Both the position numbers and the translations under genes were made by a program. Of a stretch of 64,000 nt of DNA, positions 11,851 through 24,248 are shown in pieces (the first letter of the stretch is position 1; each line of letters opens with the position of its first letter). The stretch covers positions 372,001-436,000 of the forward strand of contig JAMPIV010004259.1 in assembly GCA_024509875.1 (NCBI GenBank), read 5' to 3'. This DNA comes from Oreohelix idahoensis. Its lineage: Eukaryota; Mollusca; Gastropoda; Stylommatophora; Oreohelicidae. The notes beneath the pieces are model-generated. The model worked only from the letters and a program-made list of their open reading frames with translations. It was not told the origin of the DNA and searched no databases.

Positions 11851-14596
11851 TGTGGTAAAGTGGGATGGTATAAATATTTATAGGGGACTTAGTGTACTGA
11901 CTGAGATCAGCTGTGAAGGTATCTGTATCTAATAAGTGTGGTGTATTACAGATGACCTTACTTGCTACCACATTTAGACCTCAGTCAGACCTATTCTGGA
12001 ATATTGTGATGACTACGTTGAATGTCTAGGGTTATGATAATGATGAAGTGTATGTTCACACCAACCAACTGACAGATAAACAATTTAATTTAATCCATAA
12101 TACTTTACAACACTGTGACACTCACATACATAGAACACTCTATAAGACTATCTTAATAAGTCAACTGTAACTTTTAAAAATATATGTATTAATTTCTTCA
12201 ATAATAGATATCCTGATTCAACTACAAAGTGAACCAGGAATCACAATCAAATGTAATCACAAGTTTTATGTAAACAATTTATAGATAGGATCTTTGTATT
12301 GACATATATTATTATTGCAATATGTGTGTACGTTGTGCTGTAGTACCATGAGGTAATACTGGCTTTTCAAGCTAAGTTGTTGTTTGTCATCATGACTTCA
12401 AATGTTTGTTTCTGGTGAAACTAATATTGGAAAGGTTCACAGTTTCTTTTTATTTGAAACAAATAAATGTCCCTCTAGATTTAAGGTAAAGTCACACTTA
12501 GAGTGGGTATACACAAAATTGAGCTGCTCTGGCCACGGAATCTTAACTTCTGTGTGCGCGGCAGGAAACAGTCTCCCCTGCTCGCTTGCTTCACCGTTTC
12601 CTTGAGAAACAACCCTGGTTGATATCTGGACCAAGGAGTATGCTACCAGCCTCTGGATTCAGCAAAACTCAGACCAGGTGCTGCTTCAATACGTTAGTAC
12701 CACGGTCCCTGAAACAAGAAGGTTGTACCTCCTACTTCAGAACTAATTTATAATCTATTTCCACACTGAAGCACAATACATAACAAACACCGAGTTCAGC
12801 GCGGTAGGCCAACTGTTTGCTTCTCATGTAACAACATTCACCAGTATTCCTCTCCCTAATGGTTACAACGCCTCTGCAATTTCAGCATTATTTCCTTATA
12901 TTCAATAAGATAGGTGTCATAGTACTATTTGGCAATCCCATGCATGCCTATGCAGTTATACTCCTCTCCGACAAGTTTTGTTCCTGGTGGAGCAATATCT
13001 AGGCTTTTCTACATGGTTGCTACTGAACTACACACAGACAGACATAATTTATCAATTCACATTCAATTTTTCATCAAAAAGATATCAAATATGTCTAGCT
13101 TACCACAATGCATGGAAATATTAAACAAATACGTTGACTGGCGATGAGTTATGGCACAATTCCGATCTGCCTCTGTCCCAGGCTTTCATTAGAAAAATAT
13201 GAGCTGGATCTCAACGCACTTGCTTCTCAGTAAGTTTATTTTCAAAATGTGGCACTGAACAGACGCTCCTAATTGACTATATTAAATGGTCTAGCCAATA
13301 AGACCATGTTTACAAAAGTATTTGAAAAAAGTACCCTTCCTACCGTTTCCCGTAACAACCAAAAATAGTATTTGCAATCGACTAATCATGTTTAGGCTTA
13401 CATATTCTTCTAGCCAATCAAATCGGATTTAACTTGTTGGCCTATTTCCCGTAAAATAGTGGTTTTAAAACATGCCACTGAGCAAATATGATCTGGGGCT
13501 GTCAGACAACCTCACTATTTTATTTTGGCTATAATTTGTTAATTCCTAGACTATTTGCGTAACACTTAACATATTCTTTATCAGCAAGTCCTAAGGAACC
13601 CAAATATATAAATTTAATGGAGCTAAGTGGCTGCGTTCAAAATATGTATTTTCTTCTACCACCCGTTCACTTCGATACGATGGGGTGTCTTCTGTACTGT
13701 CAGGCTAAAGTCAGGATTTCAGACGTAAAACAGTATTGGGTCATGTTTCCTAATAAGCATTAACCATGTTTTTTAAAACCTAACCTCGTATTGGTAGTGT
13801 TTTTATCACTGTTTATTTGAAAAAAAAGTTAGTGCTTCATGCCTTACGCGTGGGATTTGCGTTCACTTTTTCATCGCGAGACGTGGTAGTATTTGAAACA
13901 AATAAATGTCCCTCTAGATTTAAGGTAAAGTCACTTTTAGAGTGGGTATACACAAAATTGAGCTGCTCTGGCCACGGAATCTTAACTTCTGTGTGCGCGG
14001 CAGGAAACAGTCTCCCCTGCTCGCTTGCTTCACCGTTTCCTTGAGAAACAACCCTGGTTGATATCTGGACCAAGGAGTATGCTACCAGCCTCTGGATTCA
14101 GCAAAACTCAGACCAGGTGCTGCTTCAATCCGTTAGTACCACGGTCCCTGAAACAAGAAGGTTGTACCTCCTACTTCAGAACTAATTTATAATCTATTTC
14201 CACACTGAAGCACAATACATAACAAATACCGAGTTCGTCTGTCTTTTAGTTACGCAGTGTATAAAATGAAATTAATGGGATATTAATCTAGGTCATTACG
14301 CAGTGTGTCTATCTCAAGGTTTTCTAAGAAATACAGTACACGTTTTATTGTTTTTTTGAAACGCGTGTAGTTAATGCAGTACGCTTTACTAGTAAACGTG
14401 AAAGCGTTACAATTATGCAGACGGAGCATAAAAAGGGATTTTTCTTGTTCAGCCATTACGGCGGTCTACACGCTGGCGTATGCCATTGAGAAAGCACTGG
14501 TCTTTCACCATTCTTCTTTCCTTTTATTGAATTAATTCGTTAGGCTTTACATTTACTTTTTAATTTAGATATGTGGATTTAGAATGTTTCACGACA
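11851..14596 (-). repeat. 3' LTR of defective Gmr1-like element
   Basis: A 2746-bp LTR. It is about 300 bp longer than its partner because 13896-14232 is a second copy of 12455-12795, replacing about 40 bases of the original sequence found in the partner at 20370-20405. Short frames seen in it (Lys-Cys-Pro-Ser-Arg... type, 12402-12605 and 13817-14044) are the two copies of this block. They are not supported as genes. Confidence 0.92.
13896..14232. repeat. Intra-LTR duplicated block
   Basis: This copy of 12455-12795 lies in direct orientation within the same LTR, with only a few substitutions. The partner LTR 18325-20767 has the block once (18929-19265). The duplication therefore arose in one LTR, either during reverse transcription (template switch) or by post-insertion conversion. 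Confidence 0.9.
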
Positions 14597-15060
14597 AATT
14601 CTCCCCACTTAAAACAGACGTTTTATGTCAGTCTATAATTCTATATACACATAGAGAAATTTAATATTATCCCTGGGGCTTACGGTGATTCTCATCACAC
14701 GGATGGCGGCTTAGAAAATCCGCATCACCGGTTCGATAATTTTATTTTTATCATGGATTAATGCAGGTGGGTCAATTCAAAGTAGGCACGGCTCAAGAAA
14801 CCTGCCCCAGACCTCTGCAATCCAAGAACCCATTCCAGATATGTTACTGTACAGCTGCAAGTGTTACGGCTTGTCTTACTACTGCTTAGCAATCAATATT
14901 CACCATTTTTTTTCTCTGAGTCTGCTCAACGACATGTCCAGAGAAGATTAGATGTTCCTCAAATTGTACGTTATGAGGAGTTGATCTATATGGTGATATC
15001 TGAGTTGTGTAGTGGATCCAATAATTTTCTCATCAGCCTTAATAAACACTCGGACTATCC
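14597..15060 (-). pseudogene. Scrambled 3' internal region of Gmr1-like element
   Basis: This stretch lies between the truncated RT and the 3' LTR. In the intact sister element this interval holds the rest of RT and RNase H (about 1 kb). Here only about 460 bp remain and I cannot match them to RT or RNase H in any frame. The polypurine tract (plus-strand CTCCCCACTT) is preserved at 14597-14615. Confidence 0.6.
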
Positions 15061-16043
15061 TCAATTCAAAAGGCAACAAGGGAGACACTCTGCTCCTCCG
15101 AAATGTTTCCAGCCAACAATTGGTCTGATCTCAGGCTTTACTGGAATCTGATAGTATCCTTTGCTCAGATCCACTTTTGAGAAATATTTAGCTTTATTTA
15201 GCCTGGCAAACAACTGATTTGTATCCGGCAATGGATCCACCTGACCTTCTGTGATAGCATTCAGTCTCCTGTAATCTATACAGAGTCTATGTTCTCCAGA
15301 GGGTTTCCTTACAAGCACCACACTGGAACTATACGAAGATTCACTGTGTGAAATTATTCCCTCCTTCAACAAATAGTCTATCTCTTCCTTCAAGGCTTTC
15401 TCCTTAGCAAAAGGAATCGAATAGGCTTTCATACAGACAGGTGTGGGGTCTATCAGCTTCATATCATATTCCAATAAGTTTGTATGCCCCGGACGGTCCG
15501 TTAACACCTCTGTATGATCATCTAAAACCTGTTGCACTCTCTTCTTCTGATCTTTCGTTAAGTGTGTACTGATTTTCACCTGTGCAGCTGTCTCACAGGG
15601 GTGTAATGGATATTCAAATGATGAAAGTGGTTCCTTTTTCATCTCCATTGCAATGGACAAGGTCAACAAGTGTGTCTCTTCCTGATTTTCTCTTTCCAAA
15701 TATTTCTTCAGGAGATTCACATGATAGATTTTTTCTTTCCCCTTCTTATCTATCTTATAATTTGTTCTAGACACCTTCTCTAGAACGATATATGGACCTT
15801 GCCATCCAATTTGTAACTTATTCTGACTACCGGGTAGAAGAAGCAGTACCTTCTCTCCCACAGCCAAATCTCTGTCTTTAGCTTTCCTGTTGTAATAGGC
15901 AGCATGTTTTTTCCTGGCTTGTCTCAAATTTTCATTGGCAAGTTTCCAGCCAGTTTTTAAACGAATGGTCAGCTCATTCACATATTGGTATGAGGATGTA
16001 ATATTTTCCTCTGCCTTTTCATCAGTCCACGTTCTTAACAGAG
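15061..16043 (-). pseudogene. Truncated pol: GPY/F, linker and RT start
   Basis: The minus frame 15981-15061 begins after the lost integrase core. It contains the C-terminal GPY/F-type module (LLLPGSQNKLQIGWQGPYIV), then a linker. The 5' part of RT follows: LKEEIDYLLKEGIISHSESS, SGEHRLCIDYRRLNAI, FSKVDLSKGYYQIPVKPE. After that the frame runs into unrelated sequence before the catalytic YMDD-type box, so no active site is present. It is closely similar to residues 660-930 of the pol frame at 41298-45080. The domain order integrase end, then RT, is the Gmr1 arrangement. Confidence 0.88.
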
Positions 16044-17219
16044 TTACATATGGACCTTTAATTTTGTGGACCTATTTGTCCATGCACCGGTATGGTCTCT
16101 TCCACTCGAAGCTCTGTTGTGATGACTTTTCTTCCCAGAATCATCATGCACAAATCGACCGCTACCAATTTTTTTCTTGGGGCTTTCTCCCCACTTAGAA
16201 TTCTTGATGAGAGATTTCCTCTCTACATCTTCTTCCTCCAGTTTACATAAGTCCGATTGAGGGATTTTCGGCTTATTCTGGGGTAAGACATCTTTTTGCA
16301 CTCGCCGCATAGTGGCCATTGTAAAACAGTCAATTGAAGATTGTCCGTGAAAAGGGGCTTCCCATTCCACTTGGTCCACTTTATTAAATCTATTTTTCTT
16401 TTCCGTGTCAGGCCTACATTTGCCCCGTGGCGTGTAGAAGTCCTGAACACTGTTCCCACTTGTGGGTGTTCCCTCATGTGCTATGCTACACCTCTCTACA
16501 AAATTTTCAATGTCCCACCTTGCCTTGGGCCAATAATAATTCTGAGCCACCTTTTGAATGATGGTACCTATTTTCTCATGGTCCCCATCTTGTTTCACAT
16601 GTAAGCTCCTTATTAAGTCTGCCCTATACCTTTTTGGAAGTACCAGCTGTCCCTGACCTTTGGATCTAGTCCCAGTCTTCCGGTATATCAGGTGGTTCTT
16701 CATGTAGAAGTCTCCTTTTCCTGGAGGTGTGTGACCATGGGACAATTTCCTAAAACAAGGCTTGAGGGTCTTATCCCCAGCCTGCGCCTTCCTCAACTCT
16801 TCTGGAGTGGTATTTATCATAATCTCCTCCTCCTTTCTTGAGGTTGACCTGACCTGAAGGGTGGCCATTACTATAGGGTTCCTTCTGCAACGGTCAGTGT
16901 CATGATTGTTCATCCTACAACTTTTACACCACCTCCTTCCTTGGTTGAAAGATTTTCTTTCATCAAATTTCCTTTCATCGAATTGTGGGGTTTTATTTTT
17001 ATTGTCATATCGTGGCCTATCAAACTGGTGCTTACCTTTGTTCTGATCTCTAGGATCAAACGTATCAAAGTTTTGTGGTGCCTTAAAATAGTCTACCTGT
17101 TTCCTTTTGTTACCTGTTACCTCTGCTTGAGCTGCCTGATACCGTTCAGCAACATTTAGTAACTCACCCAGCCTCTCTGCACCTTGTTCCATGAGAAACT
17201 TTCTCAGATCTGGAGCCAT
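16044..17219 (-). pseudogene. Gag end, zinc knuckle, integrase N-terminus, foreign insert
   Basis: The minus frame opens within the SCAN-like Gag segment (LRKFLMEQGAERLGELLNVA) and holds one CCHC knuckle (CKSCRMNNHDTDRC). It then jumps straight to MATLQVRSTSRKEEE, which in the intact copy follows the protease, so the whole protease is deleted in frame. An integrase N-terminal remnant (YYWPKARWDIENFVERC) follows. After that come about 150 residues with no match to the sister element, before it re-joins at the LLRTWTDEKAEE region near 16050. The foreign segment is Lys/Ser-rich and of unknown origin. Confidence 0.85.
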
Positions 17220-17227
17220 GGACTCTC

Positions 17228-18118
17228 TTAGTGTTCTATAAGGATCATTTCCTTAAGATCTTGGGTTTTCCCCAGAGAAGTCCATTTCTCCAAGTATGTC
17301 TCTAACCGTGCAGAGAACTGGTGATAGGTTTCACCTGACAGTAGTTTAGCATTCCTAAATTTTTTTCTATAAAATTCTCCATTCTTTTCATATCTTAACA
17401 AAAGAGCCTGCTTTAGCATGTCATAATTTTCTTGATCATCTCTGCTCATTTTGGCAAAAACTTCATAAGCTGTACCACGAAGCCCGTGAGATAACTTTAA
17501 GCTCCACCTTTCTCTCTCTAACCCATACGTGGTAGCTAATAGTTCATATCTATTTAGATAGCTCTCGATATCATCTTCTTTCTCAACAAAATGATCTAAA
17601 TGAAAGTTCATAGCTGAGGATGAGGCTCCCTGACTAGCAGAGGCATCAGAGGTAAAGGGACTGGCACCATTTTCAGGAGCATGGCGTTGAAATTCCAACT
17701 CCCTTAGTCGTAACTCATGTTATCTTTGTAATCTTCTATCTTCTGCTTCCCTCTGTAATCTCTTATCTTCTGCTTCCCTCTCTGCAGCCAATCGCTTGTC
17801 TTCCCTTTCAGCAGCCTGTCTCTTTTCTTCTCTTTCTGCCTCCAATTGGACCTTCTTAGCCTCAGCCTCCAATGCCCTAGCCTCTTTGTCAGCCTCAATC
17901 TGCAACCTCTTAATTTCTTTTTCAGCCTCTAACTTTCTTTCAGCTTCTTTTTCTAATCTTTCAGATTCTAATTTTCTGTCTGCTTCAAATTTTCTTTCTT
18001 CACGTTCAATATATTTGTCACATTCAGTAGTGACATAAGCAATCATAACTTGCCCGTCCATTCCTAACTCTTTAGCAGCCTGCATAGCAGCAGATCGAAA
18101 TTTTGCCAGGTCCGCCAT
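17228..18118 (-). pseudogene. Gag of defective Gmr1-like element
   Basis: It starts at ATG 18118 (MADLAKFRSAAMQAAKELGM), followed by a long charged helix (18000-17720, Glu/Lys/Arg-rich, coiled-coil-like). A frameshift near 17700 leads to the capsid-like part (FHLDHFVEKEDDIESYLNRY) in the frame 17698-17228. The SCAN-like stretch (GETYHQFSARLETYLEKWTS) follows and is broken again near 17225. It is a direct homologue of the Gag at 40718-41284 and 41298 onward. Confidence 0.9.
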
Positions 18119-18301
18119 TTTCTAACAGGCAAATGTATACAATATTTAACCAAACAATTTTATCTATAAATAATTATCTAAGGACAACCACAGGCACTGA
18201 GAGCTCAACCTTATTTTTCCACCCAAGAATACCTTTTTAATTTTTATAATTTCCCGAAGTGAATTACCCCCCAATATATATAATAGGAGAAGGTTCAAAA
18301 T

Positions 18302-18320
18302 CCTGGGAGCGAGACCCCAA
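18302..18320 (-). promoter_or_regulatory. Primer-binding site of Gmr1-like element
   Basis: In element sense the sequence next to the 5' LTR reads TATA then TTGGGGTCTCGCTCCCAGG. It aligns with the site at 40442-40459 of the intact sister. It begins TGG as required for pairing with a tRNA CCA end; the tRNA was not established. Confidence 0.7.
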
Positions 18321-18324
18321 TATA

Positions 18325-20767
18325 TGTGGTAAAGTGGGATGGTATAAATATTTATAGGGGACTTAGTGTACTGACTGAGATCAGCTGTGAAGGTATCTGT
18401 ATCTAATAAGTGTGGTGTATTACAGATGACCTTACTTGCTACCACATTTAGACCTCAGTCAGACCTATTCTGGAATATTGTGATGACTACGTTGAATGTC
18501 TAGGGTTATGATAATGATGAAGTGTATGTTCACACCAACCAACTGACAGATAAACAATTTAATTTAATCCATAATACTTTACAACACGGTGACACTCACA
18601 TACATAGAACACTCTATAAGACTATCTTAATAAGTCAACTGTAACTTTTAAAAATATATGTATTAATTTCTTCAATAATAGATATCCTGATTCAACTACA
18701 AAGTGAACCAGGAATCACAATCAAATGTAATCACAAGTTGTATGTACACAATTTATAGATAGAATCTTTGTATTGACATATATTATTATTGCAATATGTG
18801 TGTACGTTGTGCTGTAGTACCATGAGGTAATACTGGCTTTTCAAGCTAAGTTGTTGTTTGTCATCATGACTTCAAATGTTTGTTTCTGGTGGAACTAATA
18901 TTGGAAAGGTTCACAGTTTCTTTTTATTTGAAACAAATAAATGTCCCTCTAGATTTAAGGTAAAGTCACTTTTAGAGGGGGTATACACAAGATTGAGCTG
19001 CTCTGGCCACGGAATCTTAACTTCTGTGTGGGCGGCAGGAAACAGTCTCCACTGCTCGCTTGCTTCACCGTTTCCTTGAAAAACAACCCTAGTTGATATC
19101 TGGACCAAGGAGTATGCTACCAGCCTCTGGATTCAGCAAAACTCAGACCAGGTGCTGCTTCAATACGTTAGTACCACGGTCCCTGAAACAAGAAGGTTGT
19201 ACCTCCTACTTCAGAACTAATTTATAATCTATTTCCACACTGAAGCACAATACATAACAAACACCGAGTTCAGCGCGGTAGGCCAACTGTTTGCTTCTCA
19301 TGTAACAACATTCACCAGTATTCCTCTCCCTAATGGTTACAACGCCTCTGCAATTTCAGCATTATTTCCTTATATTCAATAAGATAGGTGTCATAGTACT
19401 ATTTGGCAATCCCATGCATGCCTATGCAGTTATACTCCTCTCCGACAAGTTTTGTTCCTGGTGGAGCAATATCTAGGCTTTTCCTCATGGTTGCTACTGA
19501 ACTACACACAGACAGACATAATTTATCAATTCACATTCAATTTTTCATCAAAAAGATATCAAATATGTCTAGCTTACCACAATGCATGGAAATATTAAAC
19601 AAATACGTTGACTGGCGATGAGTTATGGCACAGTTCCGATCTGCCTCTGTCCCCGGCTTTCATTAGAAAAATATGAGCTGGATCTCAACGCACTTGCTTC
19701 TCAGTAAGTTTATTTTCAAAATGTGGCACTGAACAGACGCTCCTAATTGACTATATTAAATGGTCTAGCCAATAAGACCATGTTTACAAAAGTATTTGAA
19801 AAAAAGTACCCTTCCTACCGTTTCCCGTAACAACCAAAAATAGTATTTGCAATCGACTAATCATGTTTAGGCTTACATATTCTTCTAGCCAATCAAATCG
19901 GATTTAACTTGTTGGCCTATTTCCCGTAAAATAGTGGTTTTAAAACATGCCACTGAGCAAATATGATCTGGGGCTGTCAGACAACCTCACTATTTTATGT
20001 TGGCCATAATTTGTTAATTCCTAGACTATTTGCGTAACACTTAACATATTCTTTATCAGCAAGTCCTAAGGAACCCAAATATATAAATTTAATGGAGCTA
20101 AGTGGCTGCGTTCAAAATATGTATTTTCTTCTACCACCCGTTCACTTCGATACGATGGGGTGTCTTCTGTACTGTCAGGCTAAAGTCAGGATTTCAGACG
20201 TAAAACAGTATTGGGTCATGTTTCCTAATAAGCATTAACCATGTTTTTTAAAACCTAACCTCGTATTGGTAGTGTTTTTTATCACTGTTTATTTGAAAAA
20301 AAAGTTAGTGCTTCATGCCTTACGCGTGGGATTTGCGTTCACTTTTTCATCGCGAGACGTGGTAGTATTGCCTGCGTTCCTCCGTACATCTCTCTCTCTC
20401 TAAGTCCGTCTGTCTTTTAGTTACGCAGTGTATAAAATGAAATTAATGGGATATTAATCTAGGTCATTACGCAGTGTGTCTATCTCAAGGTTTTCTAAGA
20501 AATACAGTACACGTTTTATTGTTTTTTTGAAACGCGTGTAGTTAATGCAGTAGGCTTTACTAGTAAACGTGAAAGCGTTACAATTATGCAGACGGAGCAT
20601 AAAAAGGGGTTTTTCTTGTTCAGCCATTACGGCGGTCTACACGCTGGCGTATGCCATTGAGAAAGCACTGGTCTTTCACCATTCTTCTTTCCTTTTATTG
20701 AATTAATTCGTTAGGCTTTACATTTACTTTTTAATTTAGATATGTGGATTTAGAATGTTTCACGACA
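18325..20767 (-). repeat. 5' LTR of defective Gmr1-like element
   Basis: A 2443-bp LTR, nearly identical to 11851-14596 outside the duplicated block. It keeps the short CT-rich stretch (about 20378-20405) that the partner lost to the duplication, so it represents the ancestral LTR form. Confidence 0.93.
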
Positions 20768-21739
20768 CTCTCATCGATCTTGCTTTACACAAAATTTACT
20801 TGAAATGGCAGTGAACAGTCCCCGTTTCGTACCAGTATCTACTGCTTTGTCCAATGGGACCATGTTTACATTTATTTTTGAATCTATCGTTTCAAATAAC
20901 AACTCCCAATATGTTTCCAAGGCAAATATATTTTTAGTTTTAGGTCAACCAATCATACTTCGCCTTCCTTCAAAATCCACCCAATCAAATATCCCGTACG
21001 TTTTAACCTCATTTACCCAAAGTCGTTTTTTCAAAACATGCCATAAAAAATTATAAGCAGGCATGATCTTTACTTGACAGTCTGGTCGGATCCACTATAG
21101 TATTATGGCTATAATTAGTTAATTAATGGACTATTTGCGTAACTATTACCATATTCTGTGTCAACAAGTCCTAAGGTACACGAATATACAATTTATATGG
21201 GACTAGTTGGCTTGGTTCAGAAGTACACAGTTTTTTTTCTAAGTTAGTGTTTTTTTTATTTTTAGTCTACTACACGTTCAATTCTTTTCCATGTGCTGTC
21301 TTCTCTATTTACGTGATAATTACGTCCTTTGAAATAAGAGCTAAGGTTGTTTTTGTGACACGAGTTGTCTACATGTTCTAACTTTTTCCTCGTATTTTGG
21401 GGAAACCCCTAAGGCAAGGCTTGCCCCTGTGCTAGTATTGGCTTTTAGTTTAAAATCAATGCGAAACGAATTAGCATTTCATCTATCCTTTCCCCTCCTC
21501 GTTCCACAATGCATTTTTAGGCACATATTTTCTTAGAACTAGGAAAAGTGATTATGTCAAGGACGAATTTGAAAAATTGGATACCGTTTTGTTCGGCTAT
21601 TCGTTAGCAAATAATAATCTGAAGGCGTAGGCGATACCAACAGTTCTAGCAGAAAATTCTTTTATACTTTCTTATCTTTTCCTTTATGCCCGACATTGTT
21701 ATATATTAATTTAGATATTGTATTTAGAAATTCACTACA

Positions 21740-22640
21740 GATATTGTGACCGCAAATTTGTCTCTTGTTTCTTGATTTCTTAGATGTCCTACATTAAATT
21801 GTTGTCTATAATTTTGCATTGATGCATATCTCTTGAGTTTCATTTTTACTTTGGCTATCAGAAGGTGGTTATCTGATGCCACATCTGCTCCTCTATATAC
21901 CTTTACATCCTGCAATGATGATCTAAACTTCTTGTTTATGCATATATGATCAATCTGATTTTCTGTTCTATGGTCTGGTGATATCCATGTTGCCTTGTGT
22001 ATTATCTTATGTGGAAACATGCTTCCTCCTATAGGCAGTTGATTTGAAGCACAGAAGTTTGAGAATAGTTCCCCATTTTCATTCATTATTCCCAGCCCCT
22101 GTTTTCCCATACTTCTTCAAAGCCGGTGTTGACTGTACCTATCTTTGCATTCATGTCACTCATCAAAATTGTGATGTCTCTTCTTTTTACTTTTTCCATA
22201 ATTTCCTGTAGTCTAGTATAAAATGCTTCTTTCACAGACTCTTCTTTGTCATTAGCTGGTGCATAACATTGGATGACATTTACATTTATTTTCTTTTTAG
22301 CTGTTTTAAAAGTAGCTGTTATTATTCTGGGTCCAACGGCTTCCCATTCAATGAGTGCTTTCTGTGCTTCTTTAGATAACATAAGAGCTACCCCTTCACT
22401 GTGGTGTGAACTTTCGTCTTCATGTCCTGAGGACAGCACCAATTCACCTGTGATGAGTTTCTTCCTATCTACCCGCTTCCACTTTGTTTCACACAGTCCC
22501 AGAACCTCGATTTTATATTCCCCCATTTCTGCTGCTACTTGTGCCACTTTCCCTTGTTCGTTTAATGCCTCCCTGCGAGAGAACCTTCCCCTATCTTGGA
22601 TGGTTGTGTTTTATTTTCTTTAATTGACTTGTCCATGTTT
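21740..22640 (-). pseudogene. LINE A, endonuclease part
   Basis: The APE-type endonuclease of a non-LTR retrotransposon, read right to left. The frame 22547-22086 has VLGLCETKWK, EGVALMLSKEAQKALIEW, NVIQCYAPANDKEE and an ILMSDMNAKIGT block; the next frame, 22110-21724, has IGGSMFPHKIIHKATWISPD, QIDHICINKKFRSSLQDVKV and SDNHLLIAKVKMKLK. One frameshift near 22100 separates the two. The family motif is GDFNAKIG-like, here MSDMNAKIG. The canonical final SDH is SDN (SDNHLLIA). It continues into the RT half at 9749 after removal of the LTR insertion. LINE 5' leader sequence probably extends to about 22880. Confidence 0.9.
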
Positions 22641-24248
22641 GTTGAAGTTTTTTGTGGTTTAAATTTTTAACAGGATGGGGTAACCGGCCCCATGCCCAAC
22701 ACTCCTTAGTCGCTTTATACGACATGCTTGGCAGGAAACAGTGTTACTATTCTTTGCTCCTCTTTCGGGCCCCGGTAACACACGGGTGGCTTGTAACTGG
22801 TTGGAAGTTAAAAATCCCACGGCAGTTGGAAATCGTAAAGCGCAGGCTGTAAGGCCGCTGCCCTGGCAAAATTTAAAAATCAGAAACCTACCCACAACAA
22901 AAATATTCATAGAATATGTGATTCCTATATACACACCTTGGGAGTCTCGCTGGTGCTACGGAGTACGTGCACTGTGATGGGACCCTCCTTGTGTGATCTA
23001 AGAGAGGAGACCGGAGCACGGATGGAGTTGTCCGTGTACAGTGAACATAGTCCTTAATACCAAAACCAAACCAGACTTGTAACATATTTTTACGAAAAGT
23101 CCAGCATTTCACGCTTATATCAATACCCTTTAGCTCCCCTGAGAAAAAGAGAAAAGAGATTTCATGCTTGAGTGAAGCAAAAACATGATTAAGAAAAAAA
23201 TCAAAAACATGCTAAAATGCACTTTATGCTCCTCCAGTGGTCGTTTCTATAGCTACCTATTGACAACTTCACCTTAGTAGCCTTTTCGATTTGCCTGGAC
23301 ATCCTAATATGACATCGAACTCAGACAACGGCTCAACAAGGATGAAAACGGATAGCAGCTGAGCAACGCTAGCTCGTCGGAAGCCGTGGCAACAGAGATC
23401 TAGACAGAACCACCAACCTCTGCAGACAATCCATGGTGATAGCAAGAAACGTATGTGAAAATTAGCTTATCGTTAGATACTTTTTGACAAAACACGCCTA
23501 TGCACATAAGAAAACCCTGGTCTGATGCCATTTATTGAATTCGACATGAAGGTCACAGACCACACTCCTGTTTAAACTGCGAGATACCCTGTCTTTTATG
23601 TGGAGAACAACCTCAAGACGATCGGTTTCCACCAGGAACATGTGAAGAACAGAATGAAAAGCACGATAAAGATGGCGAAGAAACGACGAGGGAGCAATAA
23701 AGATGGTCGATGAACGCAGACCTGAAGAAGTTTGCCGGACGACTAATTTTAAAGGAGGGAAGGGCTTTTTTCGTATATCGAGTCAGCTTTTCTCTCAAAC
23801 TTTATTTGTTACTACTTTCACTCTGTCTGACTTTATCAATAAATGTAATGATTATCGAGGCTCCAAGACCAGCGTTACCACTCTGAATTTTGAAAATAAA
23901 CCTAGATATCGACGACTTGGGCTATTTTAAGCGATTGTTGGGCTACTTTGGGCGATCTGGGGGCGAAATCTATGTGGCGTTTTGCAACAAATAAAAGGAA
24001 AGGACACCTAGATGGGACCAAAAAAACGAAAAAAACAAAAAACAAAACCCTAGATCTAAGTGAATCCACATAGGAGTGGCAACGCTGTCCGAGACAGAAC
24101 ATCCGAAATACAAGCAGTATGGGACAATAGAATGCCTGATCCTGATTCAACAATGGCAGACACACTTCACTCTAGTTTGGTCTAGTTAGAGCAAGAATAA
24201 GTCGCGCGGTAGTTGAAAGGAGTAACATTAAATTATACGCTCAGCAGA
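22641..24248. other. Probable LINE 5' leader, then unassigned DNA
   Basis: 22641-22880 is GC-richer and probably belongs to the LINE A 5' leader. The rest, to 24248, shows short unrelated frames, A-rich and CT-rich patches, and nothing that I recognise. Confidence 0.4.

Larger units (their letters stand above)
11851..20767 (-). mobile_element. Defective Gmr1-like Gypsy retrotransposon
   Basis: A minus-strand LTR element of 8917 bp. Its 5' LTR (element sense) is 18325-20767 and its 3' LTR is 11851-14596, with TG...CA ends in element sense (TGTCGTGAAAC to CTTTACCACA) and TSD CTCTC. The PBS-like site abuts the 5' LTR at about 18302-18320 and the polypurine tract abuts the 3' LTR at 14597-14615. 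Gag is frameshifted. The protease, integrase core, most of the RT and the RNase H are missing. The two LTRs differ at roughly 20 sites by eye plus one internal duplication, so insertion was fairly recent although the element could not encode its own mobilisation. Confidence 0.92.
9750..21739 (-). mobile_element. Solo LTR of a Gmr1-related family, split
   Basis: The outer segments 9750-11850 and 20768-21739 are two halves of one LTR of about 3.07 kb, interrupted by the younger element 11851-20767. It starts TGTGGT and ends CTACA (TG...CA ends) and is flanked by GATAT on both sides. Internally it is collinear but clearly diverged from the younger LTR: shared blocks include TTAGTGTACTGA, CAGCTGTGAAGG, TGTCTAGGGTTATGA, GTTACAACGCCTCTGCAATT, and on the right half GGGACCATGTTTACA and AACAAGTCCTAAGG. 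No internal gag or pol is present, so it is a recombination-derived solo LTR. Joining the flanks across one GATAT restores continuous LINE A frame. Confidence 0.85.

Noticed and set aside
12402..14073. Repeated small frames on both strands inside the LTR
   Set aside because: The same frames recur in both LTRs and in the duplicated block; no domain or gene context supports translation.
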